Source of the DNA: Lycium barbarum
Lineage: Eukaryota > Streptophyta > Magnoliopsida > Solanales > Solanaceae
Assembly (NCBI RefSeq): GCF_019175385.1
Contig: NC_083348.1
Span: 47,390,950 to 47,454,949 of the forward strand
Direction of reading: 5' to 3'
Length of the DNA: 64,000 nucleotides
The translations under genes and the position numbers were made by a program. Below are positions 1 to 11,440 of the stretch, piece by piece. The number at the start of each line of letters is the position of its first letter. Position 1 is the first letter of the stretch. The notes under the pieces are model-generated. The model saw nothing but the letters and a program-made list of their open reading frames with translations, was not told the origin of the DNA and searched no databases.

Positions 1-30
1 ACAATGTGTGCTGGTACTAGAAGTATGTTA

Positions 31-454
31 TTTTTTTTGTTTTTTTGTTTTTGTTTTGAAACAGTTAACATTCTATTATAGACAAAGCTACACCAAAGGT
101 GTACTTCAGTAATACTTACAAGTAGTGGTTACAAAGGCAAAACCTACCACCTAGGACCTTCACAGACAATCTAAAACAGTGACAATGTCCTCAGCCTCTT
201 GAGGAAGGTCATGAATACACCAAAAATAGAAAAAAACTAGACAATTCATTTTCAATTTCTGAAAGGAGATACTCTTGTCTTTAAAACATCTCTGGTTACT
301 CTCCTTCCAAATTGTCCACCAAATGCAAGCTGGGACAATCTTCCATCTCTCCCTGTGTCCTGACATATTCCCATCTCTATTCTACCAAGCTAGAACATCC
401 AATGTACTCCTTGGCATTGTCCACCTGATTCCCCTCAAAGCTAGAACATCCAAT
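31..454 (-). mobile_element. 5'-truncated L1-type LINE insertion with 17-bp TSD
   Basis: The left end is a T-rich run (31-55), which is a poly(A) tail on the minus strand. The insert is flanked by a perfect 17-bp direct repeat, GTACTAGAAGTATGTTA, at 14-30 and 455-471, which is the expected target-site duplication of a LINE. Only the last part of the element is present, consistent with 5' truncation during target-primed reverse transcription. At the 5' junction the words AGCTAGAACATCCAATGTACT-like occur twice (about 388-408 and 439-459), a short duplication next to the integration point. It probably lies in an intron or upstream part of the host gene. Confidence 0.85.
160..366 (-). pseudogene. 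LINE reverse-transcriptase ORF, C-terminal remnant
   Basis: A 68-residue minus-strand reading frame resembles the extreme C terminus of plant L1-type LINE ORF2 proteins, the stretch after the zf-RVT region with the pattern W-x-I-x-P-A-C-I-W-W-T-I-W-x-E-x-N-x-R-C-F. It starts inside the truncated insertion and ends shortly before the poly(A) tail, as expected for the 3' end of ORF2. No catalytic RT residues are included, so it is a non-functional remnant. The identification comes from family recognition and was not searched. Confidence 0.7.
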
Positions 455-695
455 GTACTAGAAGTATGTTATCTTGATAGCATTTTTTGATGGTAAATCG
501 TCTTTCTGCGAGAACAATTGCAAAATGAATGCTCATTTGCATTAGAAGTTAAGGTTGAATCATTGCTTTGACTTAGTATGGGTTGATGTTCATCTGTTCT
601 TACCTTTTTATCCATGTCATAATACAGTGCAGATTTTGCTGTCAAGATTGTGCATTTAGGATCAAGATAGCGCACTTTTGTGCTAATCCTTTTTG

Positions 696-1027
696 TAGCC
701 TGTTTGGCCAAGCTTTTGCGAGGCCAAAAGTGCTTATTTTAAAAAGTGAGGTGTTTGCCAAGCTTTTAGGACAAAATAAGTGCTTCTGGGGAGTAGCAGA
801 AGCTGTTTTTAGAAGCTAAAAGAAAGTGGCTTTTCTCCAAAAGTACTTTCTTGAAAAACACTTTTTAGGAAATAAAACACTTTTTAAAAGCTTGGCCAAA
901 CATTAATTGTCGCTCAAAAGTGCTTTTCAAATTGATTAGCCAAACAAAACTGTTTCTCACCAAAAATACTTTTTTGAAAAGCACTTTTCAATATAAGCTG
1001 ATTTTAGAAGCTTGGCCAAACAGGCTA
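696..1027. mobile_element. MITE with about 20-bp terminal inverted repeats
   Basis: The element begins TAGCCTGTTTGGCCAAGCTT (696-715) and ends with its exact reverse complement (1008-1027). It is 332 bp, A/T rich, and internally filled with repeats of AAAGTGCTTTT- and GGCCAAAC-type words on both strands. The outermost TA may be a 2-bp TSD, which would point to a Tc1/mariner-like origin, but the termini are not the usual Stowaway sequence. No coding capacity is seen. It sits upstream of the first recognised exon of the host gene. Confidence 0.85.
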
Positions 1028-2249
1028 TTAATTTCTATTACAGAAAACCATGTCTAGCTTAATCCTTAACCAGATGAATGCATGGTATTCATGTGAAATC
1101 ATAGTGTATGTCCCATGAATTTCCTAGTCTATTTTGCTGACATTAGAGTTTGGACCACAAGAGGTTGAAGGGGAATTGTACTTGGTATGGTTGAACGTGA
1201 AAGTTACCTCTCCAGTTCTTGTGTGATCTGCAACACCACCATTAGATGCAAAACTGCCTTACAATGGATAATAAAAACTAGTTTGCTTGATGCACATACC
1301 TTTATGTATAATATTTGGACTGATAGATTTGTTCTCCATAACATTGATAGGTGGTCGCGTTAAGGGAGGATGGGTGTCCAAAAGTCTGGGTTGTCACATC
1401 TGATCATAATCAGCAGCATGCAGCCTATGGAGCAGTATGTACTTCTACCTTGACATGTGATCTAAACGAAAAAGAACAATCAGTTTGCTTCTAACATTTT
1501 TGTTTTGGAAAGAGGATGGTTGTGAAACGCTCCTTTTCTTCTTTGACTAAAATGACTATTTTAGTGCAAGTTCTTTGAGGTTGGTATAGTATCAAATGGT
1601 TGGAATAGCTCTCATCCCTTTGGGTCAGTGACTGGGGGTGGGGGCATTCACTTTAGTTAGGCAGACTGGCTAAATTTGTTCAACTATTAACTCAAATATT
1701 TCTTCATTTCTCAGATTTTCTTTTCAGGCTTAACACTACACTTCAAGTTGTGCATTGTGCGTCCATTTGTCAAAGGCCATTTTTGTTAATGTTACTTGTC
1801 CAAAAAACAAAACAAGCGAACTGTGAAGTGCATGGTTACTATCATCAACTCTTTAATCAAAAGGCAGAAACAGATTTCTTTTGCTGGTATTTGAGTTACA
1901 TACATATTGGTTTTAAATGTCATGTTCCTTCAGAATTTTCTTAATTCAAGTGAAGTTCTTATGCCTGTGATATCCTGATCCATATACTAACTGAAGTACA
2001 CCAATAACTTTGCCCTCTGCTTTGAATCTGATTATATATTTCTGATAGCACTCACGCATTTCAAAATTTTCTGGTACTCTAAGCTTCCATGGCAGTAAAG
2101 CCATTAGCTATCTGTTTCAGAATAAAAAAATAAAATGAGTAGCTATTTCAGCCACAGTTGGCGACCTCTTTTCATCGCCATCCATTCTCTAGCCAACATC
2201 CTTTGGGTAGAGACTGATTTCCTTGTTCAAATTTTTATGGTTATACCAG
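1028..2249 (+). other. Presumed intronic or upstream sequence of the host gene
   Basis: This stretch contains no long open frame. It is low-copy in appearance and ends in an acceptor-like ATACCAG directly before the first supported exon. A short open stretch around 1148-1240 could belong to another exon, but its splice borders are not convincing, so it is left uncalled. Confidence 0.4.
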
Positions 2250-2288
2250 GGGGCTTTTGTTTGGAGCTGCAAGGCATTAATCTCTGAG
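2250..2288 (+). CDS. Host gene, internal exon (13 codons)
   Basis: This is a 39-nt open segment bounded by an acceptor (ATACCAG before 2250) and a donor (GAG/GTAATATG after 2288). Read in phase 0 it encodes 13 residues, GAFVWSCKALISE. It ends in phase 0, which matches the start phase of the exon at 6967. The following intron (2289-6966) is inflated by a solo LTR and two MITEs. The call rests on splice-site context and phase agreement with the next two exons. No protein family was recognised, and a transcript alignment would settle it. Confidence 0.45.
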
Positions 2289-2404
2289 GTAATATGCAAA
2301 TATCATCTTCTTAATCTTTGTCATCTCTCAATTTGCTTTGCTACTTCATGTCTCGAAACAGAAGAAACGAAGTTGAGAGTCTCAAATAGCTAAACTAGCT
2401 AAGT

Positions 2405-5131
2405 TGCGCGGGCACCTACCTTTCCGACCTCGGTAGGCGAACCCTTATCCCAACAGTCTCAAATACATGAATTAATAAATAAACAAGCGGAAGAGATAGA
2501 AATACATAAGTCTGACATAATAATAGATAGAATACGCGGAATACATCAAACCTCCCCAGATATCTGTCTAATCATACAAGAGCAATTAACTAGATACAAG
2601 TCTGAAAATAACAAAATACATCAAATGTCTGAATATGTCTCGGAACGTAAATAAGACATAGAATAAGGAAGAATCTCCAAGGCGGCGAACGTCCCCATGC
2701 TCACCCTGTAAGACTCTGAGCAGCAACTCTCGCACAAAGATCAGCCACGAGATATGGAGGTCGATCCTACCTAGAACTCTGCATTCATAAAAGAATGCAG
2801 CAAGTGCAGGTCAGTACAAACAACAAGTACTGATAGGTATCAGAGGCGACTAAGTTTAGCTAACACATATCAAGTCAATAAAGTAAAATATACAGGTAAT
2901 CAATCAAGGTATAAGTCAAACACAAGCCAGAAATCAAGTCATGTCATCACCTAGGTTATAGCATCTAAACCCAGTTGTGTCAAGTCTCAAATACTCAGTC
3001 CGAATCCGTATATCACAAGAATATTACAACAGAAGCCAAGTGCAATGCAATGCAATAATGTATGAAATGTATATGCAATGCAATGCTGTGTACACATGTA
3101 CTCCGAACGGAAATATCAACATCTCGGTAGCACAACCCATGGGGGACCTGCGGAGTCCATGTACCTCACGGCTCCGGCATAAACCTCGACAACCGCTGCC
3201 TCATGATTCCGGCAAAAACCTTGGCAATCGGTACGCACAACCTCGATTTCGGGACAACCATCGGATATCGGTCCTCACGTCACTCTCATCCAACTGAGCC
3301 CAACTCATCACAGTGTTTCCTCAAGTATCATCAGTGTGTCAACAATATATCATGCAGGATGAGAATGCGTGCAATGTATGAGTTCAATGTCAATAATCAG
3401 ATCAATATTACAAGTACCAAGCATGGGTACGCCAACAATATCATGAAAAGGCTACACAAGCCATATAGAACACTATTCTCGTATCAAACGTCAACAAGTA
3501 AGATACTACAATATCATGAAAAGGCTACACAAGCCATGTAGAATACTATCCTCGTATCAAACGTCAACAAGTAAGATGCTACAATATCATGATCAAGATA
3601 TATCAATACTCTCCAATATCTAGTATCATCACGTGGCATCAAATCAACAACAATAGAACAAATCAAATCACATCACAACGGGGTGGCTAGCCCCAATCAC
3701 ACAACAGGGCCTAACCTAAGACAATATCCAACTCAACTTCACACCCGAAGGTTTACATGCTTTCTCCGATAATATCGTTTAAATATATGCTTCGCTAAAC
3801 GAAGTCTCACCATAGGGTAAATCGTAACCTACCTGGAAGGCCGAACAACAATATCACCAACAATCACTCCTTAGCCTTTCCTTTCCTTTGAGCCTCGAGA
3901 TCAAGAAAGTCTAAGCATATTAGAATCATGGAATTAGAATCAAGAAGAACATCAAACAAACCCTACTGCTATTCAAGACCCAAATCCCTAACCTATGGAA
4001 TAAAGTTTATGAACTAGAAAGGTGAAATTAGGAATCTAAAGGTCCCAGCATGAAATTAAACCTCTACGTGGTCAATTCCCATCAATAGCAAGCTAGAATA
4101 ATCAACAATTCACTCAATTTCGGATTCTAGGCAAAACCCCCAAATTTGGGCACAAACCCTAACTTTCAATTCCACAAATTAGCCTCTAATTAGGAAGAAA
4201 TGAAATAGAGGATTCTAATCATCAATTCAATGCTTAAAAAAGCTAACCCAACCAACAAATCATGATTTAGAAGCCTAGAAAGAATATTTATGGAACCCCT
4301 TCTTAATCTTCAATTACTTAATGAACTATCAACATAAAGGGATTCTAAGATGATTAGGGATAATGGAATAGCAAAGGGATTAGAAGGACTTACCACTAAG
4401 AATTTTCTCATAGAATACCCTAGATTTGCTCCCAATAGCTCAGATTTCGGAATAGTAATAACTGAGAGACTAAGGGCTTTAATACACAATTAATAGAATA
4501 ACATGCCCGATACCGTTACTGTGGCTGCTGCGGTCCCGCTCCAACGGCCTCTTAGACCCCCTGACGGTATTCCCACAAATGCTCTAGGCCATTATGGTAG
4601 TCTACCCAACCGCTACGGCGGTACCGCTGGGGCGGATACCAGCACCAGAAATTCCCAAAATAAACACAATCTTAATCCGAAATCCCGACTAATACCCGAG
4701 GCCATCTGCTCACAAACCACATACACAGACACACATAAAACCCGCTACGAACGCACTCCTGGCCTCAAAATTCCCAACGGAGGTCTCGTTGACCAAGTCA
4801 ACCCCCGATGCCTCAATTCCAACTTCCCAACCCAAGTCCCAAAATGCACCTGAGTGCAATGGGAACCGAACTAGATATGCACACAAGTTCTAAATGACCA
4901 TCCGGACCTCTCGAAATCGATGGATTTCCGAAAAAGGTTCGTTTACCTAAAAGTCAACTTTGAGTCAGCTCTTTTTGCTTAAAGCGATTTTTTCCCAAAA
5001 AGTCACCAAAATCAACCCCGAACACCTCGGGAAGCGTGTCAACGGTCCCCTCGGGTCAAAAGTGAGCTAACCAAGCTCGGGGAAGGGTCAAAAGTGCCGA
5101 AAAGACTATAACGACCAAGCGTGTCGTTACA
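2405..5131 (-). mobile_element. Solo LTR (S0), D-type chromovirus family, in host intron
   Basis: Read on the minus strand it starts TGTAACGACACGCTTGG at 5131 and runs about 2.7 kb. It shares ordered blocks with the LTR of element D (43288-50703): an AAGAATGCAGCAAG word, the CAGTAC hairpin (2812-2832), a GGGGACCTGCGGAGTCCATG-like block near 3140, the CGTAACCTACCTGGAAGG-like block near 3825, and a CGG-rich palindrome cluster at 4500-4640. No internal gag-pol sequence is present, so it is a solo LTR. The left end is diverged or truncated. TAGCT at 2396-2400 versus TAGTT at 5132-5136 may be a decayed TSD. ORFs inside are not considered genes. Confidence 0.75.
2812..2832 (-). promoter_or_regulatory. 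CAGTAC-loop-GTACTG hairpin of S0
   Basis: Perfect 6-bp arms CAGTAC (2812-2817) and GTACTG (2827-2832) enclose a 9-nt loop. The same hairpin with 7- to 9-nt loops occurs at the matching position in the other chromovirus LTRs of the window (see findings). Confidence 0.6.
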
Positions 5132-5908
5132 TAGTTCCACAAGACGCTTGGGTTCTAAGGTCAATTTTGTAGCACGTAGTATGATTTTCTACAGGATTCC
5201 AATTTCTGTTTTCTGTTGTAGGGAGGTTTTTGCATTGTCAGAGTCCAACATGGCCAGCGTCAGGTGTACCCTGTATAGTTAAGTCAGCTTGGTCCATGGC
5301 TCCATGCTATATCAATGTGAACATTTAATGAAATTTCGGGAACCGGAAGTAGTGTGAAACCAGCTCAGATATTGGTCCAAAAACACAATTACCGGCGGCA
5401 AACTTCTCAAACAAAACATCCTAGTTTGCACAGTGTACCCTGATTTTAGCCTGGTTCCATTCAACTATTATTGTTCTTTGACCAAGTGTTACCCTACATA
5501 ACAAAACTTACTATGTTCAGGTCTATTGTTCCTTTTCTGTGTAATTCCCAGTAAAACAAACTTATTTCTAGTCTTCGGTGAAATGCCAGATAATATTGGC
5601 ATGGCACCTGATAGGCTGAGACAACTATTACCCGAATGAGTTTTTGTTTTCAATTTTTGTGCTGGACCCTATGGGCCCTTAAATTTCACAAGAGACTTAT
5701 CACATAAGGTCTTAAATACTATTTTTACTCTCCTTTATCCAATTTTTTTTGAAGCTATCTTTACTATCATCTAGTCAGATTCTTATTTTGAACTCAAGAA
5801 GCTCAATCGATTACAAGACCGTTAGGTTGAGGGGCAACGAATTTCCTGAGGGAAGGAGATGGAGAAGGAAACAAACAAAATCTTCAACTTTGTGTTGCAT
5901 TTTTAATT
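5132..5908. other. Intronic sequence, nothing recognised
   Basis: Between the solo LTR and the next MITE there are no convincing exon borders, long frames or repeat structures. It is probably the continuation of the intron that begins at 2289. Confidence 0.35.
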
Positions 5909-6133
5909 GACATAATACGTAAACAGGCACTCAAACTTGGCCTTAGCCGGCAAGTAAGCGCTCCAACTTTGGGAGTGCACATATGAACACCTCAACTTGC
6001 CCCCACTGTCAGTTGAACATTCCAACTTACAAAATGATCATCTAGACACCTCCAAAATTATGTGTCACGTCAGCATCGGGTGGCCATGAGACACAGTGAG
6101 GCCAAGTTTGAGTGCCTATTTATATATTATGCC
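5909..6133. mobile_element. Mutator-like MITE with 9-bp TSD
   Basis: The terminal inverted repeats are about 34 bp and match at 30 positions. The left end contains GGCACTCAAACTTGGCC (5926-5942) and the right end its exact complement, GGCCAAGTTTGAGTGCC (6100-6116). The flanks carry a perfect 9-bp duplication, TTTTTAATT, at 5900-5908 and 6134-6142. A 9-bp TSD with long TIRs indicates a MULE-derived non-autonomous element. It is 225 bp with no coding capacity, and lies in the intron between the exons at 2250 and 6967. Confidence 0.88.
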
Positions 6134-6558
6134 TTTTTAATTCTCTTTAATCTCTTGGAAAATCACATCTATTTTATTTTCGTTTATTATTAAAATTTGT
6201 TTTCGTTAGTTAAATATTCATGTTTAGAGGCTTCCTTTTTCCTTCCCAAAAATCTCTTTGTTTTTTATCTTTTTATTCTTTAATATTTGTAATTCTCTTT
6301 CTTTTCTTTCCTTTTTTTTCTTTCTCAATCTTCTTATCTTTTTTTCCTTCTCCATTTTCTTTCTAATGGAAAATTATGGGAGTTGCTCCTCAACTTAATG
6401 GGCGTAACCTAACAACCTATTGAAAGGTGCTTCTTGAGTCCAAAAAGGAAGTTCAAGGGCTTACATGGGAGTAATTATAGTGTAGAGCTTATGCAATACT
6501 GTTGTGTTAAGTTTAAAGCTATATGGTCCTTTGCCCTAATGTATTGCGTAGTAAGTAT
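6134..6558. other. Intronic T-rich sequence
   Basis: AT-rich, with long pyrimidine tracts around 6225-6360. No exon or repeat family is recognised. Confidence 0.35.
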
Positions 6559-6667
6559 GCTACTCAGACTCTTTAAAAATGGACATGGGTGCATGTCGGA
6601 TCCTCCAAAAGTAGTGCATTTTTAAGGATCCGACACGGGTGCGACATCATTGGAGAGTCCGAGCAAC
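6559..6667. mobile_element. Short foldback MITE
   Basis: The segment folds on itself. The left end GCTACTCAGACTCTTTAAAAATG-like sequence mirrors the right end with CCGAGCAAC, and the inner arms TGTCGGATCC (6596-6605) and GGATCCGACA (6626-6635) are perfect complements. This type of roughly 110-bp foldback repeat with GAGTCCGAGCAAC ends is familiar from Solanaceae genomes (from memory). No clear TSD was found. Confidence 0.6.
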
Positions 6668-6966
6668 AACTTACTAGTAAAAAATGTTTTTTGTACGGTA
6701 CATGTACTCTGAGACTAGTCTTATTTTGAGTATAACTGACATTTGGATTAGAGGCTTTAAGAACGTGGTTTGCGCTGTTGGCATTGGCATGTTATCCTAC
6801 TTTGTTTTAGTTAAAAGTGTCTAACACCTGTATTCTGTCATGGATATGAAGACTAGGTGCTTGAATGTTCTGATAAAGTGTTTGCACTAAGTAGTAACAG
6901 ATACTTCTATGTATAGTCTGCACCCTACTTCTGATGTAATTTCCCTGATCCTTTGAGATGATGTAG

Positions 6967-7013
6967 ATCAAAGCTTCACATAAGGAGGTTGAGAGAATGC
7001 TGCGGGAACATAG
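6967..7013 (+). CDS. Host gene, penultimate exon
   Basis: A 47-nt exon begins after an acceptor GATGTAG and stops at donor CATAG/GTATATT. The in-frame triplet just before 6967 is a stop, so translation must enter here by splicing. It starts in phase 0 and encodes IKASHKEVERMLREH plus two bases of the next codon. The exon at 8181 supplies the third base, giving an Arg codon across the junction. Basic and helical in character. No family recognised. The phase agreement on both sides supports the model. Confidence 0.55.
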
Positions 7014-7855
7014 GTATATTGCGTAGCTTGAATTGTTTTCATTTCTTCTGTAATCTGAAGATTCCCCCCTTACTTTGGTTGGAAAAAGATTCATCTGAAT
7101 GTATTTTTGGAAGGTTGAAGCCACTCACCTTTTCCATATTCTTCCTTGACCTCTCAAGAAAAAATATTTAACTTAGTGGATGCTAGTTTGCAATGGTTTG
7201 TTCTTGTATTTACCTTACACTTGTTTTTTTGTAATGCATATAATGTATCAGGCTTTCTTAAAGAGAGTTTTCAATAATGATTTTTTAACTTGTTTAAAGT
7301 TGTTTTGAAGGCATTTCTTGTGATTAGCCTTACAATCTACTTAATCTAGTTGAGGTTTGAAGGGACATTGCTGGATCCTTCATCTTTCTTACAGCATGTA
7401 GGTAAGCGTCATTTAGTACTTGACCTACTCAAGCCCCTTGTCCTTTGCTAAGCGGGTGAGAATGTAAACTCTAGCATGTTGATGAAGTCTAATGTATTTT
7501 CTAGTCTGTCTTGTTTCTTCTGATATGACAAAGAAAATGCTAGGTTATGCTTGACAAACAAGTATACGCCAGAACTAATAACAGTACGTACCTCACTAAC
7601 TGCTGTAAGCTAAACCCAAAGGCAATTGTCTCGTGAATCATTTTCTTGGTTTTACGTTTAACTGAAGACACATAGTTAGAAATTCTTGAAGTAAAAGGTT
7701 GACAATACACATTTTGTATGATTGTGTGTGCACAATAAAATTAGGAAATTGTGGTACTGATGTTGCTTTTTGTTGTTATTGCTCTTTTCCCCTTCCGCTG
7801 AAGTAGTTATCATTTGCATTGTGGACATTTCAATCTCGTCAACTATATATAACTA
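7014..7855 (+). other. Intron sequence between last two exons (left part)
   Basis: No long frame and no recognised element. It begins with the donor GTATATT after the 6967-7013 exon. Together with the SINE and 7985-8180 it forms the last intron. Confidence 0.45.
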
Positions 7856-7984
7856 TCGCACCTAAGGGTGTGGCCTGGTGGTCAATGAAGTGGGTTAAGA
7901 ACCATGGGGTCTCACGTTCAAATCCCAACAGACAAAAATCCAAGGGCGCGCAAGCTGGCCCGGACACCACGGTTATTTGAAAAA
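7856..7984 (+). mobile_element. tRNA-derived SINE in the last intron
   Basis: The head shows RNA polymerase III internal promoter words: a box-A-like TGGCCTGGTGGTCAA at about 7870-7884 and a box-B-like GTTCAAATCCC at 7916-7926. The body ends with GGCCCGGACACCACGGTTAT, typical of Solanaceae SINE tails (from memory). It is flanked by 15-bp direct repeats with one mismatch, AACTATATATAACTA (7841-7855) and AACTATGTATAACTA (7985-7999). It is not a tRNA gene, since no cloverleaf can be completed. Confidence 0.8.
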
Positions 7985-8180
7985 AACTATGTATAACTAC
8001 CCATTCAGGATACTCCTTTCCTTTCCAGCTGTCGAATCAATTGGTGAAACTAGTAATGGGAGGCTATAGTATGACTAATGTATCCTATTCAACATTGTCT
8101 TTGTTTCACACTTATGTAATTTTTTTTATTCACAACTAATGCGATGCTAATAGTTGCTTGATGTATCGATTTCTTTGCAG

Positions 8181-8289
8181 ATCTACTTCTATGCAAGGTA
8201 AATTGTTAAAGCACAACCTCGATGCAGAAGTTGTGGATGCTCTCAAGGACCTCAGGGATCAGCTTTCTCAAAATGAGACGCGAAGGTGA
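8181..8289 (+). CDS. Host gene, terminal coding exon with stop
   Basis: The exon follows a clean acceptor, TTTCTTTGCAG (8170-8180). Its first base completes the split Arg codon from 7013, after which 35 codons run to TGA at 8287-8289. The peptide is hydrophilic and helix-prone, with core LLKHNLDAEVVDALKDLRDQ. Codon use looks coding, and the frame matches both upstream exons. The family was not recognised. It probably encodes the C-terminal tail of a conserved plant protein whose other exons lie upstream of this window. The sequence after the stop looks like a 3' UTR. Confidence 0.65.
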
Positions 8290-9253
8290 TATAGTGTCAC
8301 GAGAGGCTATATCAGAGACGAAACAGAATTTTAAGTCAATGGATGCCTAGTTATCACTGCACTAACAACTTTGTGACGGTAATTTTGGGATCACTATAAA
8401 TACATGCATCTTGAAAAAAGTTCCAACCATGTGCGCATCTTGGGCTGATGCTACCTTCAACATACATTTGCCTCTTGGGTTATACCTTCTACCTTGTGAC
8501 GACATCATGGAGATGCATACATTTAATTATCTTTCCCAGTTCTTGCTGTCCTTTCCCCCCTAATTCAACAATAGTTTCAGAAAAGTTGGATGTTGTATTT
8601 ACAAGTTGTGTCCATTCTACATTGTACAGCATTGTCTGCTTATAGGGAGTGAGTGATATACAAGTTGGATCAGTTAATTGTTCTAGCTTTGATAATATTG
8701 CAAATATAACCTCTTATGATGTTGCGTGCACCCCTTTCCTGCTGCAGCTCTCAAATTGTGCATGGTGGTTACGGAATCACTGCATTCTAGTTTGCGTTGT
8801 TCATTCCCCCACAGAGCAAAGTTCATTTCTTTAAGAACTTCTTGAATTATATATCTGCTAAACATGCCTATTGGCTTCATGTGATATTTTGTTCAGCTCG
8901 TCTGTTGTACTCAATGCAGTCCGTGTATTGGCTGTATTCTGTTTATTGGCAAGAGTCAAATCTGGGACTTCTAAGTGATTATATGTTTCTATCATGTAAA
9001 TCATGAAATGTAAGTGTTTAGGGTGTTTGGAAAAATTGTACTTACACTTGTCTATTACTGTGAAAGCACCATAGGGCAAATAATACAAAATTATGAAAGA
9101 AAAAAAGGTATTCATTCTGAGTCGATAGATAACTTTTTGTTTCTGCTGATCAGTCATGCAGCTGATGTAGCATTGTAAATCTTTTGTTCTCTTCGTCTCA
9201 ATTTATGTGACACATCTTAAATGTAGCGCATAGTCTTATTGTATCAAATATAA
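8290..9253 (+). other. 3' UTR and downstream spacer of the host gene
   Basis: No coding frame continues past the TGA at 8287. Short ORFs here lack codon structure and overlap in several frames. Around 9184-9215 the word CGTCTCAATTTATGTGACAC resembles one end of a Stowaway-type MITE, but no partner end was found. It may have been cut by the LINE that follows. Confidence 0.45.
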
Positions 9254-9517
9254 GACAAAGGCGTCAAGTTCGATTTCAGCTCCGAGTTCAATTATTGTTG
9301 TTGGTAATCCGAACCCGAACCCGAACTCGAACCCAATTGTCGATTCGAGGGCAATGATGTTCCTTCTCCACTAGTGGAGATTCAAACTAAAGCAGCTTCG
9401 ATTGATGGCCAGGTATGTAATACTGATGTTCTTAATTCGAGTACTGATGCTAAGGGTAATCAGGAGGGACAAAAATAGGTTGGATTATTTGAACGAAACA
9501 AATTCGCTGCAAAGGGA

Positions 9518-10140
9518 ATGAACTTGACATATATCCCGCATGTAATTGAAGAGGGGGAAATAGTTGTTCATCTCCTTAAAGAGGATTTTGAAGCTATTAT
9601 ATATGTGGTTGGTAATACTCCTTCCATTGGTGTAATTGAAAGGTATATAGCTAGTCAATGGAACTTTGTATCCAAACCTAGGTCCTATATCATAATGATG
9701 GATAATTTGTGGTAAAGTTGATCAGTGTTAAGGATAGGGATGAGGTGTTGTTTTCAGGCCCATATACTATCAACAACAGACCTGTTATCACCAAGGCTTG
9801 GACCTCTGAGTTTAACTTCAATGAGGAAGTGCTTAAAACCATTCTTATATGGGTAAACTCCATAACCTATCCCTCACTAACTGGAGTAAAGATGGTTTAA
9901 GTGGAATTAGGAGTGCTCTTGGAAAGCCACTTTATGCGGATGATTGCACTACAAATGCAGACATGATTATCTATGCCAGGCTTTTGGTAGAGATGAAAGT
10001 CACCAGACCACTACCAGGAAGTGTCAGACTGTGTGATTCACACGGTAAAGTGGTGCACCAAACAATTTTGTATGAATGAAGTCATGTATATTGTCCAGTT
10101 TGCTGTCAAATTGGACACTTATGCCCAACAACTCAAATGG
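9518..10140 (+). pseudogene. LINE ORF1: DUF4283 domain plus degenerate zinc knuckle
   Basis: The DUF4283 region can be followed through three successive frames: 9518-9715, 9709-9900 and 9849-10079. The hallmarks are a VVGNTPS-like motif, FVSKPRSY, FSGPYTINNRP and the LGKPLYADDCT segment. Just downstream, CPVCCQIGHLCPT (about 10092-10130) resembles the zf-CCHC_4 knuckle that follows DUF4283 in such proteins. The family role is RNA/nucleic-acid binding by the ORF1 protein of the retroelement. At least two frameshifts and a stop make it non-functional. Confidence 0.75.
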
Positions 10141-10512
10141 CTCAGCAAGGGCAGAAAGAGGTGAAACAAAAAGTCCATACAACTAAACAAAAAAAGGAGT
10201 GGAAATTCAATAGGCAGCTAGATCCATCTGTGGATCCTATTGATGCTCAAGGTAGATCATTGGACCAATTCTGCCCTGTGAATAAAATTACTACACCTGA
10301 ACAAGGGTGAGTGTGGATTAGAAGACTGTTAATGGTAAAGCAATAGAAAAATCTCCTGGGAAGGCCCTCCTCAACAAGAAACAGTGATATGTAATGCATT
10401 TATTGCATTGATGGAGAATCCTAATGGTTTTTAGGTTTCTTGCTCACAAATTAAGAAGGATAGGATGATGACAGAAGTGAAAGATAGAGGGGGTACTGTG
10501 ATCTAAAGTAAT

Positions 10513-11440
10513 ATGAGCTTTGTTGCATGGAATGTTCGGGGTATGAATAAGGTGTATAAACACAAGGAGTTTAGGAAATTTTGCAATACTAATAAAGTAG
10601 TTTTACTTTCTGTCACAGAGAATAGAGTACACGAGAGTAATGTATCCAAAATTATTCCTAAAATAGCCGGCACTTGGCACTGGGTTGCAAACTATACTGA
10701 AGCATCAGGGGGAAGGATATGGATTCTGTGGAACCACAATATAGTGGAATTCAATCCAATTGTGAATTCAACAGTTTATGCATGGGCAGGTGAGCATTTT
10801 ACAATCTCATACTATGTTTGAGCTGCACATAGTTTATGGGCTTCATACAATCACTGATAGGAAGGCTTTGTGGGGGAATTTGAAGGATGCCATCATTACC
10901 CTAAACAGACTTGGCCTGGTTATGAGAGACTTTAACACTATCGCGTCAACTGAAGATAGAATCAATGACAATCCTGTTCTGGAGAATGAAGTGAAGGATT
11001 TTGCTGATTCTATATATGACTCTGGCCTTCTTGAGATAAAGACTATTGACAAATATTTTACTTGGTCTAACAACCACATGTTAAATTGACAAAATATTTA
11101 CAAATGCTATTTGGACAGTGGCCCCATCTAGAGGGGGCTATCCTTGATGCTCACTTCTCAGAACATAATTCATTAAGTGTCTGTTTTGAAAGTACTCTGA
11201 CCAAAAGACATGGGTCCTTCAAGTTCTATAACTACCTTCTGGACACTATTATTTTCTTAAGGTTGTAGAAGTGAATTGGAAGAAACCTGCTAGTGGAAAT
11301 GCTATGATGAGAGTATAGAAGAAGCTTAAGCAAGTTCAGACTGGTATAAAATAGCTCACAAAAGATGCATATAATGGGGTGGAGGCTAGGGTTGAGAAAG
11401 CTAGAGCTACATTGAAGGAAATACAAATCCAACTTTTTAC
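10513..11440 (+). pseudogene. LINE endonuclease (EEP family), truncated
   Basis: It begins MSFVAWNVRGMN, the canonical N terminus of plant LINE endonuclease-RT proteins. The frame shifts around 10800 into 10778-11089, which contains the metal-binding region with RDFNTI where GDFN is usual, so the Gly is replaced by Arg. It then reads into 11086-11268 with SEHNSL (usually SDH). The exonuclease-endonuclease-phosphatase fold would nick target DNA. The protein is broken by frameshifts, and no RT domain follows. Confidence 0.8.

Noticed and set aside
2150..2210. Additional exon after TATTTCAG with donor TTTGG/GTAGAG
   Set aside because: It would leave an intron of about 43 bp before the exon at 2250, too short for a plant intron.
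2977..3541. Two + strand ORFs of 106 and 112 residues
   Set aside because: They lie antisense within solo LTR S0 and have no recognisable domain.
7860..7940. Possible tRNA gene (box A and box B words)
   Set aside because: No acceptor stem or cloverleaf can be closed, and long TSDs and a SINE tail are present, so it is a tRNA-derived SINE.
9184..9215. Stowaway MITE end
   Set aside because: Only one end is recognisable, and no inverted partner or TA duplication was found.
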